From Telmatospirillum sp. (GTDB lineage Bacteria > Pseudomonadota > Alphaproteobacteria > Rhodospirillales > Magnetospirillaceae), in NCBI GenBank assembly GCA_009712185.1, contig WASQ01000129.1, positions 1 to 48,863 of the forward strand: a stretch of DNA of 48,863 nucleotides, written 5' to 3'. Shown piece by piece: positions 24,665-33,967 of this stretch (the stretch's first letter is position 1; each line of letters opens with the position of its first letter). Below the pieces are notes generated by a model, which searched no databases, was not told the origin of the DNA, and saw only the letters and a program-made list of their open reading frames with translations. The translations under genes were made by a program, and so were the position numbers.

Positions 24665-26227
24665 TCAGTGTGCCTTCCCGTGGGCCAGCGCGTCGAGAGC
24701 CTGGGTTGACAAAAACGCCTGCAGGCGGTCTGCCGCAGCGTCCGGTGTGTCATCGATTTCGGTGGCCACGACCACCAGCAGGGCGCGGCGGTGGCCGGAA
24801 AGCTCCGCCTTCAGATCCGAAAGGATGGTGTCAACGGCGGAACTGCGCCAGTCGCCTCCCGCCCAGACCATCGTCCAGACCAGCCGCTTTCTCGGCCCCA
24901 GTATCTCGAGATCGGCGATGGCGGGAACCCTGCGGCTGGCCAGGGGGACGGAGATCCGGGTTCGTGACAGCCGTTCCCAATGGTCGCTTCCGGTGATCCA
25001 GCGATCGGCGCCCAGGATCTTGCCATCCCTGACCGGTCTTTCCAGCAGTCCGATCGCGAAATGCACCCCCGGTACGGGACCGGCATCGCCGGCCTGCCGG
25101 CAGTCGACGAACCGCAGCACATCCAACTGCCGGACCTCCGTCGGCCAGGGCAGGGTGGGGATGGCCGTCTGCCAGTCGCCGGAGCATGTCAGGGGCGCCA
25201 GGGACGGCGGGACCGTGCCGGCCGCCGGGGGCGCGCCCAGGCGCAGGCCGACCGGCAGGACAAGCAGGGCCGCACCGGACAGGACGCCGGCCGTTCGCAA
25301 CGCCGGCAGCCTGGAGGCGGCGGTCATTCCGGCGACCGGGGAGAGGGACGCCGGGGAGGAGGTGGTCGACGGCGACGGCGCTCCATCCTGGCGAAATTTC
25401 TGTCCCATCATCATTGCCGCCAGCAACAGAATGGAAAAGAACCCCCAGCCATACAGCAGATGGTCGTCGACGATGTCTCCGACGTTATTGGTCAGATGGG
25501 CGATGGCAATGATCAGAAATACGCGGACCGCGTTTCCCGCCACCGCGACGATCAACAGGGCGGCGACGAAGCCGATCCGGCGTCCCCAACTCCGGTAAAC
25601 CAGCTCGACATAGGCCAGAGAGGTGGCAAGGGCAGCCAGGATGAAATTCAGTCCCGCGCATCCGGGCGCGACAAGATAATTACCGGTGGGGACCTCGATG
25701 CTGATTCCGTCCCGGAAGGTCGGGATCCCGGACAGATCAAGCATCCAGGCGGCGGATCTGGCGGTCAGGGTTTGCAGGGGAGGAATGAGGGCCTCGCCGC
25801 TTGGGACCAGCAGCCAGAGGTAACTGAACGGAATCAGCAACCTCAGATAAAGGCGCCATCCAAGGATCGTGAGGATCACTCCCTGGATCATTCCCACGAT
25901 CGCGAACTGCATTCCCTCGGCGATGCCGACCAGATAGGCGAGCGACCATAGAACCGCGAATATCAGGGTAATCAGCACGCCCCAGGGCGCGGACATGGGG
26001 CGCCATCCATCCAGATCGGGGAGGTTCGTCCGGATCAAATAGAAAAAGACGGGCAATATCAGAAAACAATGATTATAAGAGCCTGTATGGATCCATTGAT
26101 AGAGCGCCGACTGGACGCCGCCCCAATATACCCCCAGAATCAATAGGATTAAAAAGCCAAGCCCCCCCATGGCGGACTTCCAGCCGCTTTGTGCGTCACC
26201 GGTATATTGCGTCAGGCTGTCGTTCAT
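24665..26227 (-). CDS. xrtA: Exosortase A (XrtA) with C-terminal EpsI-like domain
   Basis: A 520-residue fusion. Residues 1-280 are a polytopic exosortase with about eight helices and the cysteine-protease-like triad: Cys190 in VAPGCAGLNFILA, Arg235 in AGNAVRVFLI and His256 in DDHLLYGWGFF. Exosortases cut and anchor proteins with PEP-CTERM tails at the inner membrane, in genomes that make certain exopolysaccharides. After a Ser/Pro-rich linker and another hydrophobic segment, residues about 320-520 resemble the EpsI-type domain often fused to or beside XrtA; that part is weakly conserved. The start is uncertain between ATG 26227 and ATG 26251. It is divergent from an XrtA-associated glycosyltransferase. 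No PEP-CTERM substrate is encoded in this window. Confidence 0.92.
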   Translation of the reverse strand: MNDSLTQYTGDAQSGWKSAMGGLGFLILLILGVYWGGVQSALYQWIHTGSYNHCFLILPVFFYLIRTNLPDLDGWRPMSAPWGVLITLIFAVLWSLAYLVGIAEGMQFAIVGMIQGVILTILGWRLYLRLLIPFSYLWLLVPSGEALIPPLQTLTARSAAWMLDLSGIPTFRDGISIEVPTGNYLVAPGCAGLNFILAALATSLAYVELVYRSWGRRIGFVAALLIVAVAGNAVRVFLIIAIAHLTNNVGDIVDDHLLYGWGFFSILLLAAMMMGQKFRQDGAPSPSTTSSPASLSPVAGMTAASRLPALRTAGVLSGAALLVLPVGLRLGAPPAAGTVPPSLAPLTCSGDWQTAIPTLPWPTEVRQLDVLRFVDCRQAGDAGPVPGVHFAIGLLERPVRDGKILGADRWITGSDHWERLSRTRISVPLASRRVPAIADLEILGPRKRLVWTMVWAGGDWRSSAVDTILSDLKAELSGHRRALLVVVATEIDDTPDAAADRLQAFLSTQALDALAHGKAH

Positions 26228-26319
26228 CCTTGGACCGTGCCCGTTGATCATTGATGGTAAAACCCTTCCATGATAGTTTGCCGAATAAGAGGCAAAAAGA
26301 TAGCGGAATCAGGCGAAAC
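26228..26319. promoter_or_regulatory. Divergent intergenic region between xrtA and the glycosyltransferase gene
   Basis: A 92-bp gap feeds xrtA leftward and the exopolysaccharide gene run rightward, so promoters for both directions probably lie here or overlap the coding starts. It is AT-richer than its neighbours. I cannot assign -35 and -10 boxes. Confidence 0.35.
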
Positions 26320-27555
26320 ATGAAGCCTCTCCTTTTTCTTTCCCAACGCATCCCGTTTCCGCCCAACAAAGGCGACAAGCTTCGCGCCTTTTTTGTGCTT
26401 CGGCATTTGGCGAAATCATGGAAAATTCATTTAGGGTGTTTCATCGACGACCCCGCAGACTGGCAATATGTTGATGAATTGCGCCCCTACTGTGAAGATC
26501 TGTGCTGTGTCGGGCTCGATCGCCGCTGGGCGAAGATTCGCAGCCTTCAGGGACTGATGACGGGCACATCCCTCAGTGAGCCATATTTCCGGAACGCCCG
26601 GATGAGCGGCTGGGTCAACGGGGTTCTCCGCGATGTCCGGCCGTCGGCTGCGTTCCTGTATTCCTCGGTCATGGGGCAATATATTCCCTTCAACGGCCCG
26701 TTGAGGCCCGGACGCGTGGTGATGGATTTCGTCGACGTCGATTCCGACAAATGGCGCCAGTATGCCGCCATGCGGACGGGACCTATGCGCTGGATCTACA
26801 ATCGCGAGAGCCGCCGGCTGCTGGAGTTCGACCGGACAATTGCCAGGCATGCCGACGCAAGCATCTTCGTTTCTCCGCCGGAGGCCGATCTGTTTCGCCG
26901 ACTGGCGCCCGAGGTGGCGGCGACGACCCATGCCATCAGCAATGGCATCGATTTCGACTATTTTTCCCAGTCTGCCGCGCATGCCAACCCCTTTCCGGCC
27001 GGCAGCCGCCCCATTGTTTTCACCGGCGCCATGGATTACTGGCCCAACGTCGATGCCTGCGGCTGGTTCGCTGAAAGCCTCTTTCCGGAGATCCGGAACA
27101 GGGTCCCGGAGGCCTTATTTTATATCGTCGGCGGCAATCCGACAGACTCCGTGGGGGCGCTTGGCAATGGCCCGGGGATCACGGTAACCGGCCGCGTTCC
27201 CGACGTTCGCCCCTATCTGGCCCATGCGGCCCTGGCGGTCGCGCCGATGCGGGTGGCGCGGGGCATCCAGAACAAGGTGCTGGAAGGAATGTCCATGGGA
27301 CGGATCGTCGTGACGACCGGCCAGGGACTGGAAGGGATCGACGCCATTCCCGGGCAGGAACTTCTGGTGGCCGACGAGGCCGGCGCCTTTGTCGAGGCCT
27401 GCGTCAGAGGGCTGCTGGATCCCTCTGTCGCCGGGCTGGGGGCTGCCGCCCGCCGGCGGATCGAACAGGACTATTCCTGGCAGGACAAGCAGATGGCCTA
27501 TGAGCGGCTGCTTGCCGGCGGCGTCATGCTGCCGGCGGACTCCCCGGTCTCCTGA
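26320..27555 (+). CDS. XrtA-associated family 4-type glycosyltransferase (TIGR03087-like)
   Basis: A 411-residue GT-B glycosyltransferase. The start MKPLLFLSQRIPFPPNKGDK and the following LRAFFVLRHLAKSWKIHLG are typical of the sugar transferase family found next to exosortase A. Later features are VMDFVDVDSDKWRQYAA, an N-terminal-domain motif of this group, and the donor domain VFTGAMDYWPNVDACGWFAE with VAPMRVARGIQNKVLEGMSM containing the acidic E of the EX7E-like region. It acts in the cytoplasm on the growing exopolysaccharide repeat. The ATG at 26320 is used although a longer frame exists. It begins a plus-strand run of three genes with small gaps. Confidence 0.9.
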   Translation: MKPLLFLSQRIPFPPNKGDKLRAFFVLRHLAKSWKIHLGCFIDDPADWQYVDELRPYCEDLCCVGLDRRWAKIRSLQGLMTGTSLSEPYFRNARMSGWVNGVLRDVRPSAAFLYSSVMGQYIPFNGPLRPGRVVMDFVDVDSDKWRQYAAMRTGPMRWIYNRESRRLLEFDRTIARHADASIFVSPPEADLFRRLAPEVAATTHAISNGIDFDYFSQSAAHANPFPAGSRPIVFTGAMDYWPNVDACGWFAESLFPEIRNRVPEALFYIVGGNPTDSVGALGNGPGITVTGRVPDVRPYLAHAALAVAPMRVARGIQNKVLEGMSMGRIVVTTGQGLEGIDAIPGQELLVADEAGAFVEACVRGLLDPSVAGLGAAARRRIEQDYSWQDKQMAYERLLAGGVMLPADSPVS

Positions 27556-27564
27556 CGGGTGCGG

Positions 27565-28599
27565 ATGGTGGCGATGTCATTGGGTCGTGTGGCGAAAGAT
27601 CTGGCATTTCGTACCGGCGCCGTGGCCGCATGGCACCGGCTGGTGAACCGCGACACCCTGACGGTCGTCATGTTCCATCGCGTGCTGCCCGAGAGCGAGT
27701 TGCGATCGGCCGATCCGGGATACACCGTTTCGACGACGCTTTTTGCGCAATGCCTCGATTTTTTCAGCCGGCATTACCGGATCATCAGTCTCGACGATCT
27801 GGTTTCCGCCATCGGGGGAGGCCCCCGTCTGCCACCTCGTGCATTGCTGATCACCTTCGATGACGGGTGGGATGACAATCTGCGCCATGCGGCGCCGTTG
27901 CTGGTGGAACGAGGTCTGCCGGCACTGGTTTTCCTCGCCACCGACCCCGTGTCCTCCCGAACTGCCTGGTGGTGGCAGGAAACTCTCTCCCATGCGTTGA
28001 GAGAGGGCCTGCGGTCGTTCGCGGACCTGTGGGCGGCTGTTCCCGGGCAAGATGCTCCGCCGCCGCCCGGTCCCGCCCGTCACCCGGCGTTGCTCGTCCG
28101 GTATGGCGCCCTGGAGGAGGCTGACCGCGAACGCATCCTGGCGCCTCTCAGTCCCGCGCCCGCGACGACCGGGCGGCCCGGGCGTCATATGCTGACACCG
28201 GAACGCGCTCTCAGGCTTGGCACGATGGGAATTGCCCTGGGAGGGCATGGCGCCGGCCATCTGCCACTCAGCCTTCTTGCCGATCCGCAACAGGATCTTC
28301 GCCGGGCACGCCAATGGCTGGGCACATTTGCCGGCGAAACGGCGGACCGGCCGGTCAGCCTGTCCTTTCCCCATGGACGATATTCGCCGAGGGTGGCGGC
28401 GTTGGCGAAAGAATGCGGGTTTTTTCCGCTGTTCACCAGCGACGCCGTGCTCAATGACATGCGCCACGGCATGCAGGGAGATCTCATCGGCCGGATCGAG
28501 ATACCGGCCCATGAGATCTCCCGCCCGGACGGGGGGCTCGATCCTCACCGTCTGGCCTCGTGGCTTTTCCTGCGGCCGCGGCGGCAACCCGCCTCGTAA
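27565..28599 (+). CDS. Polysaccharide deacetylase (NodB-type, CE4)
   Basis: A 344-residue protein with the NodB homology fold. Motif 1 is LLITFDDGWDDN, with the catalytic and metal-binding Asp pair; motif 2 is represented by GGHGAGHLPLSLL, with two histidines spaced HxxxH; motif 3 is PVSLSFPHGRYSPRVAAL. Relatives remove N- or O-acetyl groups from polysaccharides. No clear signal peptide is seen, so it may act in the cytoplasm on lipid-linked precursor or be exported by another route. GTG 27559, ATG 27565 and ATG 27574 are all possible starts; none has a clear ribosome site. It starts within 10 bp of the preceding glycosyltransferase stop, so the two are coupled. Confidence 0.88.
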   Translation: MVAMSLGRVAKDLAFRTGAVAAWHRLVNRDTLTVVMFHRVLPESELRSADPGYTVSTTLFAQCLDFFSRHYRIISLDDLVSAIGGGPRLPPRALLITFDDGWDDNLRHAAPLLVERGLPALVFLATDPVSSRTAWWWQETLSHALREGLRSFADLWAAVPGQDAPPPPGPARHPALLVRYGALEEADRERILAPLSPAPATTGRPGRHMLTPERALRLGTMGIALGGHGAGHLPLSLLADPQQDLRRARQWLGTFAGETADRPVSLSFPHGRYSPRVAALAKECGFFPLFTSDAVLNDMRHGMQGDLIGRIEIPAHEISRPDGGLDPHRLASWLFLRPRRQPAS

Positions 28600-28627
28600 C
28601 CGCGCGGACCGGCATCCCTCGCCGGAT

Positions 28628-31399
28628 ATGCGCAAGATATCGAAGGACGACATCGTAAAAATGCAGGCCTTGCCCAACGAATCGGTGAACAAGACCATTC
28701 TGCGCAGCTCGATCTGGATGCTGGCGCTGCGTTGGGCGCTGCGGCTGATCGGTATCGCCAACACCTTCGTTCTGGCCCGGTTGCTGGTTCCCGACGACTT
28801 CGGTCTGGTGGCCATGGGGATGCTGATGGTCGGGTTCGTCGAGATCTTCGGGCAGACCGGGCAGATTCTGGCGCTGATCCGTCATCCCAATCCGACGCGG
28901 GAGCATTACGACACGGTCTGGACAGTGTCCATCCTGGTGGGACTGGCGATCACTCTGCTGCTATGGGCCCTGTCCCCCCTGGCTCCGAGCTATTTCCACG
29001 ACGACCGCGCTGTTCTGGTGGTCCAGGTCCTGTCGTTCCGCGCGTTGATTTCGGGATTTGAGAACGTCGGCGTCGTGGCGTTCCGCAAGGACCTCCAATT
29101 TTCCAAAGAGTTCAAATATCAGGTGGCGCAGCGGGTCATCAATCTTGTGGTCACCCTGGTCGTCGCGATGTGGCTGCGCAATTATTGGGCGCTGGTGGTC
29201 GGAATCCTGGGCGGGCGTTTCCTGTCAGTGGCGATGAGCTTTTTCGTCCATCCGTACCGGCCACGGCTTTCATTCGCCAAGACACGCGAAATATGGTCCT
29301 TTTCCTTCTGGATGCTGCTGGTTCATGTGGCGCAGTTCATTCAGGATAAGACGGACGAGTTCGTGGTGGGCAATCTGAAGGATGCCCACTCGCTGGGCGG
29401 GTACAATGTCGCGGCCGACTTGTCCACCGCGCCGACGGTCGAGATGGTTCTGCCGACCACCCGGGCGCTCTTCCCGATCTTCTCGCGCATGTCCGACGAT
29501 CTTGATGCGTTGCGCCGGGCTTTCCTTGATGTTCAAGCCAGCGTGGCGATCATTGTGTGCGCGACGTCGGTCGGCGTCTATCTGGTGGCCGAGGACTTCG
29601 TGATGGTCACCCTGGGGGCGAAATGGATGGAAATCATCCCCCTGGTGAAGATCCTGGCGTTCAGCGGCGGATTCTATGCCTTCGCGAACGGAGCGATCAC
29701 CCTGATCTCTGCCAGCGGGCATGGACGGCTGTCGGCGTCGCTCGCGATCACCCGCACGGTTACCGCCGTGCCGGTCCTGATCGCGGCGGCCATTCTCGGC
29801 AGCATGGAAACCATTGCCTGGGCGCGGACCGTGCTTAGTCTGTTGTTTGTTCCAGGCGTGTTCTTCGCCCTGTCGCGGGTCGTGCCTGTCGGGCCGATGG
29901 ACATTCTTGGCCGCCTCTGGCGTCCGGTGATCGCCTCCGCGATCATGGCCGGCGTGGTGACGCTGTTGCATCCGGCGCATCCGCTGATCGCTACCATGCC
30001 CGTCTTCCGTCTGAGCTTCGACGCCCTGGTCGGCGCCGTTTCATTCGCTGCCGCCATGGTTGCCCTGTGGCGGCTATCCGGGCGTCCCGAGGGGCCGGAA
30101 AAGGCCATGGTCGGAAAGATCTCGGGATGGCTCGCCCGAAAGCCGGTGGCGGCCGCTGTGGCGGAGAGCGGCACCGGCCCCGTGGTGCTTGTGGTCAGCA
30201 CTTTCTCGTCGGCCGAGGAGGGGGCGCCGATCCGGCGCGGGCTCTACCGCTTTCTGAGGAACCGGGCCAGACGGTCGATCGACCGGACCATGTGGATGGT
30301 CTTCCGGCGATGGACCTTCGACTTCAGCACCTATGAGGACCGTCGCAACACCAACCGTGGCGATGCGGCCATCCGGATCGCCTCGATTCAGCTTTTGCGG
30401 CGGACCCTTGGCGCTGATATCCGCGTTCGCGAATTCGGCTGGAACGGGATCGGGCCGGACTTCGTGCGGATGGCAAATAAGGAAGCAGCCCTGGTGGTGT
30501 TCGCGGGCGGCGGTTATTTCTTCATCGATGAGCATGGCGATCTGCCGGAACGGATCCGCCGGCATGCGGAACTGGTGTCCGGCATTCGGGTTCCCGTGGT
30601 CGGGTTGGGGCTTGGGGTCAATGTCCTGCTGGGAAAGTCTCCGGATCATGACAATTATTGGTTGAGCCCGGACTCGGAGACCCTGCTTCAACGCTATCTC
30701 GGCCATTTCGCGGCCTGCTCGGCCCGCGATCCGGGTACCGCCGCGCGGCTGTCGGCGGCCTGTGCCGACGGGTCGCGCGTTGTTCTGGTTCCGGATCCGG
30801 CGGTCCTGATGACACCGGCCGGCCGAGGACGTCATCGTCCCGATGACGACGGCGCGGTGTGGGTCGGGGTCAACCTTTCCTTCCACGGAAAGGTCTCGGC
30901 ACGACGGCTTCGTCAGGCATTCCCCCATGTCGCGGCCGCGCTCGGAAAGCTGAAGGACGACCTGCCCTGCCGGTTCCTCTATTTCGTCCATTCGGATTCC
31001 GAACGGGTCCTTCCCGCCCTGCTTCGGAACGCGGGCATCGACGTCACCGTCATCGATACTTCGCCGACCGAGATGCTGGACTGGTACGCCACTCTCGACA
31101 TTCATCTGTGCATGATGCTGCACTCCGCGATTTTCGCGGTGAACCAGTGCGTTCCGACGATCAACATCGCCTATGACGCGAAGAATTTCGCGTTCGGCGA
31201 GTTTGTCGGGGCACTGGAGGTGATCGCTCCCGAGGACGTCACGGCGGAACGGCTGACCCTCAGCCTGCTGCGCCTGTGGGAGGGGAGGGCGGCTCGGCGT
31301 GCCACATTGGAACGGCGCAAGGAGGAGCTTGCCCGGGACATGGAGCGTTTCCTCGATCAGGTCAGGAGTCTGCCGGGGGTGGCGGCCCCCGCGGAATGA
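28628..31399 (+). CDS. Fusion of Wzx-like polysaccharide flippase and polysaccharide pyruvyl transferase
   Basis: A 923-residue single frame joining two functions. Residues 1 to about 490 are a MOP/PST-family flippase: ILRSSIWMLALRWALRLIGI, VLARLLVPDDFGLVAMGML and many hydrophobic helices; it would move lipid-linked repeat units across the inner membrane. Residues about 515-910 are a polysaccharide pyruvyl transferase domain: TNRGDAAIRIASIQLLRR (near 576), VVFAGGGYFFIDEHGD, VVGLGLGVNVLLGK and HLCMMLHSAIFAVNQC followed by PTINIAYDAK (near 831). These transferases add ketal pyruvate from PEP to sugars. No stop or frameshift lies between the parts. The start is ATG 28628, or ATG 28661 with GAAGGA upstream. 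A second, unfused flippase is at 45915-47405. Confidence 0.88.
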   Translation: MRKISKDDIVKMQALPNESVNKTILRSSIWMLALRWALRLIGIANTFVLARLLVPDDFGLVAMGMLMVGFVEIFGQTGQILALIRHPNPTREHYDTVWTVSILVGLAITLLLWALSPLAPSYFHDDRAVLVVQVLSFRALISGFENVGVVAFRKDLQFSKEFKYQVAQRVINLVVTLVVAMWLRNYWALVVGILGGRFLSVAMSFFVHPYRPRLSFAKTREIWSFSFWMLLVHVAQFIQDKTDEFVVGNLKDAHSLGGYNVAADLSTAPTVEMVLPTTRALFPIFSRMSDDLDALRRAFLDVQASVAIIVCATSVGVYLVAEDFVMVTLGAKWMEIIPLVKILAFSGGFYAFANGAITLISASGHGRLSASLAITRTVTAVPVLIAAAILGSMETIAWARTVLSLLFVPGVFFALSRVVPVGPMDILGRLWRPVIASAIMAGVVTLLHPAHPLIATMPVFRLSFDALVGAVSFAAAMVALWRLSGRPEGPEKAMVGKISGWLARKPVAAAVAESGTGPVVLVVSTFSSAEEGAPIRRGLYRFLRNRARRSIDRTMWMVFRRWTFDFSTYEDRRNTNRGDAAIRIASIQLLRRTLGADIRVREFGWNGIGPDFVRMANKEAALVVFAGGGYFFIDEHGDLPERIRRHAELVSGIRVPVVGLGLGVNVLLGKSPDHDNYWLSPDSETLLQRYLGHFAACSARDPGTAARLSAACADGSRVVLVPDPAVLMTPAGRGRHRPDDDGAVWVGVNLSFHGKVSARRLRQAFPHVAAALGKLKDDLPCRFLYFVHSDSERVLPALLRNAGIDVTVIDTSPTEMLDWYATLDIHLCMMLHSAIFAVNQCVPTINIAYDAKNFAFGEFVGALEVIAPEDVTAERLTLSLLRLWEGRAARRATLERRKEELARDMERFLDQVRSLPGVAAPAE

Positions 31400-31415
31400 C
31401 CGCAATCGGTCCCTG

Positions 31416-31433
31416 CGCCGCGTTGCCGCGGCG
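31416..31433. terminator. GC hairpin between convergent genes
   Basis: CGCCGCG-TTGC-CGCGGCG is a perfect seven-base-pair stem with a four-base loop, in the 42-bp gap between the convergent fusion gene and GT2 gene. It has no T-run on either strand. Its position fits a two-way transcription barrier or an mRNA 3'-end stabiliser. Confidence 0.45.
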
Positions 31434-31441
31434 TCCGCCAT

Positions 31442-32422
31442 TTACCGTCCGGGACGCAGGAAAAGGCGTTTGATCGGGGCCAGGGGGAGAAGGGCCCGGA
31501 GAAGCTTGCTGATATTCTCGACCGGGCTGTTTCCCATCGCCAGGGCCTTGACCACCAGCGGCACCCCTTCACCAAGCCGTCCCTGTCCCAAGGCGGACCG
31601 GCCGATCCGGCCGATCCTGGTGCCCAGGATTTGGCGGATCTCCGTCCGCGACAAAACCTCGCGGCGACTGCCGATATGCCGGCGGATCATCGGCAGCGTA
31701 TAGGTCAACTGGTCGTGAAAGTTCTTGCTGGACAGGCTGTTCGGCGTGTCATGGACACGCACCAGCGATTGGTCCAGATATCCGATCGGTCCCGCCATGG
31801 CGAGCCGGATCCACATGTCCTGATCCTCGCCGACCCGGAGATCCGTATTGAACAGTCCTGCGGCCGCGAAGGCGCCGCGGCGGGCAACAACGCTGGGCGT
31901 CGCGACGAAATTGTAGGCCAGAAGAACCCGCCAGGCCTCGCTGCCGGTGGCAGGCGGCCGGCCCGGATAAAGGCTGCCAAGATCGCGCCCGTCCGGGGCG
32001 ATCAGATTGGCGCCGCAGGAAACGAAGGTCATCGCCGGATCGCGCAGCAGCAGATCGACCTGTCCATCCAGCTTTCCCGGCTGCCATTCGTCGTCGGCAT
32101 CCTGGAAGGCGATAAACTCTCCCCGGCTTTGCTCGATCCCGAAATTGCGGGCGCCGGCCGCGCCGCGACAGTGTCCGGTCCCGATCACCCGGACGCCACC
32201 CGCAGCGAACTCCTCCGCCACCGCCACGGTGTCGTCGGTACTGGCATCGTCGACAACGATCACTTCGATCGGGGAGTAGTTCTGGATGAGGATGGAGTTA
32301 AGCGCGCGCCGAAGCGTTCGCGCAGCGTTATGGGCCGGGACGATCACGCTGAGAAGCGGGGGCTGTCGGACGGACGAACCGGTGACCCGCGGACGGGCAT
32401 GACCGAGGCGACCTTCAACCAT
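31442..32422 (-). CDS. Family 2 glycosyltransferase
   Basis: A 326-residue GT-A enzyme. The nucleotide-binding start is LLSVIVPAHNAARTLRRALN, then VIVVDDASTDDTVAVAEEF; the DXD region is FIAFQDADDEWQPGKLD, and an acceptor-site acidic motif is near VGEDQDMWIRLAMAG (ED). GT2 enzymes with this layout add sugars from NDP-donors to lipid-linked exopolysaccharide intermediates at the cytoplasmic face. It lies 39 bp downstream of the GNAT acyltransferase gene on the same strand, and converges on the flippase-pyruvyl transferase gene. Sugar and linkage cannot be predicted. Confidence 0.92.
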   Translation of the reverse strand: MVEGRLGHARPRVTGSSVRQPPLLSVIVPAHNAARTLRRALNSILIQNYSPIEVIVVDDASTDDTVAVAEEFAAGGVRVIGTGHCRGAAGARNFGIEQSRGEFIAFQDADDEWQPGKLDGQVDLLLRDPAMTFVSCGANLIAPDGRDLGSLYPGRPPATGSEAWRVLLAYNFVATPSVVARRGAFAAAGLFNTDLRVGEDQDMWIRLAMAGPIGYLDQSLVRVHDTPNSLSSKNFHDQLTYTLPMIRRHIGSRREVLSRTEIRQILGTRIGRIGRSALGQGRLGEGVPLVVKALAMGNSPVENISKLLRALLPLAPIKRLFLRPGR

Positions 32423-32461
32423 GCCAGATACCCGAATGTTGAACCGACAGAAAATGGAGGG

Positions 32462-33517
32462 TCATGTTACCGTGCCTCTCCGTTGTTCGCAAATTCTCTT
32501 CCAACGCCATTGCACGGCCAGGCTGGCGCGAACGGCAAGCGCGGTGACACCGGGGCGCTGCCAAAGACCCCGGCTGTAGCTGTGCGAGGCATTGGCGAAA
32601 TCCCGCTTCGCCGGTGTGTCTCCAGCGCCTCTGTCGATGCACAGAACCCCCAGTTCCGAGGCCTGACGGATGACGGAAAGGACAAGCATCCGTCCGGGGG
32701 AATAGGTCCGCATGTCCGGATTATAGACCGGGAACCAGAAATGCAACGTTCCGTGGGACATAAGACCGAAATGGGAGGCCACCCACTGATCGCCGGCATA
32801 GAGTGTGCTGAGGACACCCCGGCAGTCAGGCGCGTGCGACTGTTGCAACTCGGCCAGCAACGATTTGACCTCCGGCCGGCCGAGGGCGTCGTCTGCGCCG
32901 GTCCGGGCATATTGCTGGCGTTTCCGGTCGATCAGAAAGGTAAGCTCGGCGGGATCGTCATGATGAAAGGTCAGTTTCAGAGGGCCCGCCGCCTCGATCA
33001 GCTTGCGTTCCCGGCGTTCGGTATCGGAAACGAATTTTTTGTCGCTGGCCCGCAGGGCCTGCCAGAACTCCGCTCCGCCCTCCGGCAGCTCGATCCTGAG
33101 CCCGGTCTCCGGGCTTTCCCCCGTCAATCCGAATGTCGCCTGGCTTTCGTCCAGATGGGTGAACAGGAGCGACCGGATCCCGGCGAGGTCAAGGAGGCGG
33201 TCAGACGATATCGTGAAACCCGGCTCCGCGATCAGACCGAAATAGTCGGACAGCTCGCCACCGAGGCGGTCCGCCAGACCCAGGACGCGATGCCAGCGGC
33301 TTCGGTATTGGAACGGAAAGAAGGCGACGGGCCGTTGCTGCTCGTCGATCACGCAGACCCTGACACCACCCAACGCGCGGTTGACCGCAGTCACATAGGG
33401 CAGGCTGAGAAAAGCATTGGCCGGGGCGGGAAGGGCGTCTGACCATGCCCCCCACAGCGCCCGTTCTTCAGCCGACAGCGCCTGGGGCTGGACAAGTCGG
33501 GAGCGGAAGCCACTCAT
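32462..33517 (-). CDS. GNAT-fold acyltransferase, BioF2/FemAB-like (CelD-type)
   Basis: A 351-residue protein of the Acetyltransf_6 type, with two GNAT-like lobes. Visible segments are NAFLSLPYVTAVNRALGG, VCVIDEQQRPVAFFPFQYRS, SDTERRERKLIEAAGPLKL (the variable middle region) and WVASHFGLMSHGTLHFWFPV with the downstream YSPGRMLVLSVIRQASELG that would bind acyl-CoA. Relatives occur in exopolysaccharide and cellulose loci and are presumed to acylate sugars or peptides. I chose ATG 33517; an earlier in-frame ATG at 33601 would add 28 residues of poor quality. It lies just upstream of a GT2 gene on the same strand. The acyl donor is unknown. Confidence 0.82.
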   Translation of the reverse strand: MSGFRSRLVQPQALSAEERALWGAWSDALPAPANAFLSLPYVTAVNRALGGVRVCVIDEQQRPVAFFPFQYRSRWHRVLGLADRLGGELSDYFGLIAEPGFTISSDRLLDLAGIRSLLFTHLDESQATFGLTGESPETGLRIELPEGGAEFWQALRASDKKFVSDTERRERKLIEAAGPLKLTFHHDDPAELTFLIDRKRQQYARTGADDALGRPEVKSLLAELQQSHAPDCRGVLSTLYAGDQWVASHFGLMSHGTLHFWFPVYNPDMRTYSPGRMLVLSVIRQASELGVLCIDRGAGDTPAKRDFANASHSYSRGLWQRPGVTALAVRASLAVQWRWKRICEQRRGTVT

Positions 33518-33967
33518 TTGAAGGTTATTCCCCGATCCGCTGGCCGGATCATTCGCATTCAATAAACGTGTCCCCTGTTTACAGGGAGACGTTCCGTCCA
33601 TCAAGGCCGCGTGACGGGGGCGCCATTCCTTGACGGGACATAGGATATGTGCGACTAAGCCAGAGCTAGCATTTTTAAGCTCTTTTATGGGCGGATGTTT
33701 AAACTGGACGTCATAAAATCATCATTGTGCGGAAGGGAACTTTTTAAGGTCTTTCCGGGGAAAGCGGGAATTGACGAAGGCCATCGGGGGCCTTGTTCCC
33801 GCGGCATCCGACGTCCGCATTTGCGGTTGTCCGCCTAAAAGCCGTGCTTGTTCCGCCATTCCTGCGAAAACGCTTGGGCATGCACATATCCCGGACAGAT
33901 ATAACCGTCTCAGTTCGGCGTCATTGAACGGCCGGGCGGTTGTCGCCGACAGCTTTGGGGAGTCATT
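33518..33967. other. 450-bp divergent intergenic region with AT-rich centre and small hairpins
   Basis: It separates the minus-strand GNAT gene from the plus-strand GT8-like gene, so promoters for both should lie here. Two structures are visible: CCCTG-TTTA-CAGGG within a longer imperfect stem at 33567-33591, and AGAGCT/AGCTCT with a ten-base spacer at 33662-33683 followed by TTTT. The stretch 33640-33730 is AT-rich and is the likeliest promoter zone. No coding sequence is convincing. Confidence 0.45.

Noticed and set aside
22967-24709. Long open frame of 580 codons antisense to the amidotransferase
   Set aside because: The opposite strand holds every asparagine-synthase motif; the antisense frame is a GC-codon artefact.
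28217-28627. Upstream extension of the flippase-pyruvyl transferase frame into the deacetylase gene
   Set aside because: The first 137 codons overlap the deacetylase in another frame and look like shadow sequence; the flippase family starts near 28628.
31631-33442. Long open frame of 603 codons across the GT2 and GNAT genes on the other strand
   Set aside because: It spans two real genes and the gap between them, with low-complexity composition and no family features.
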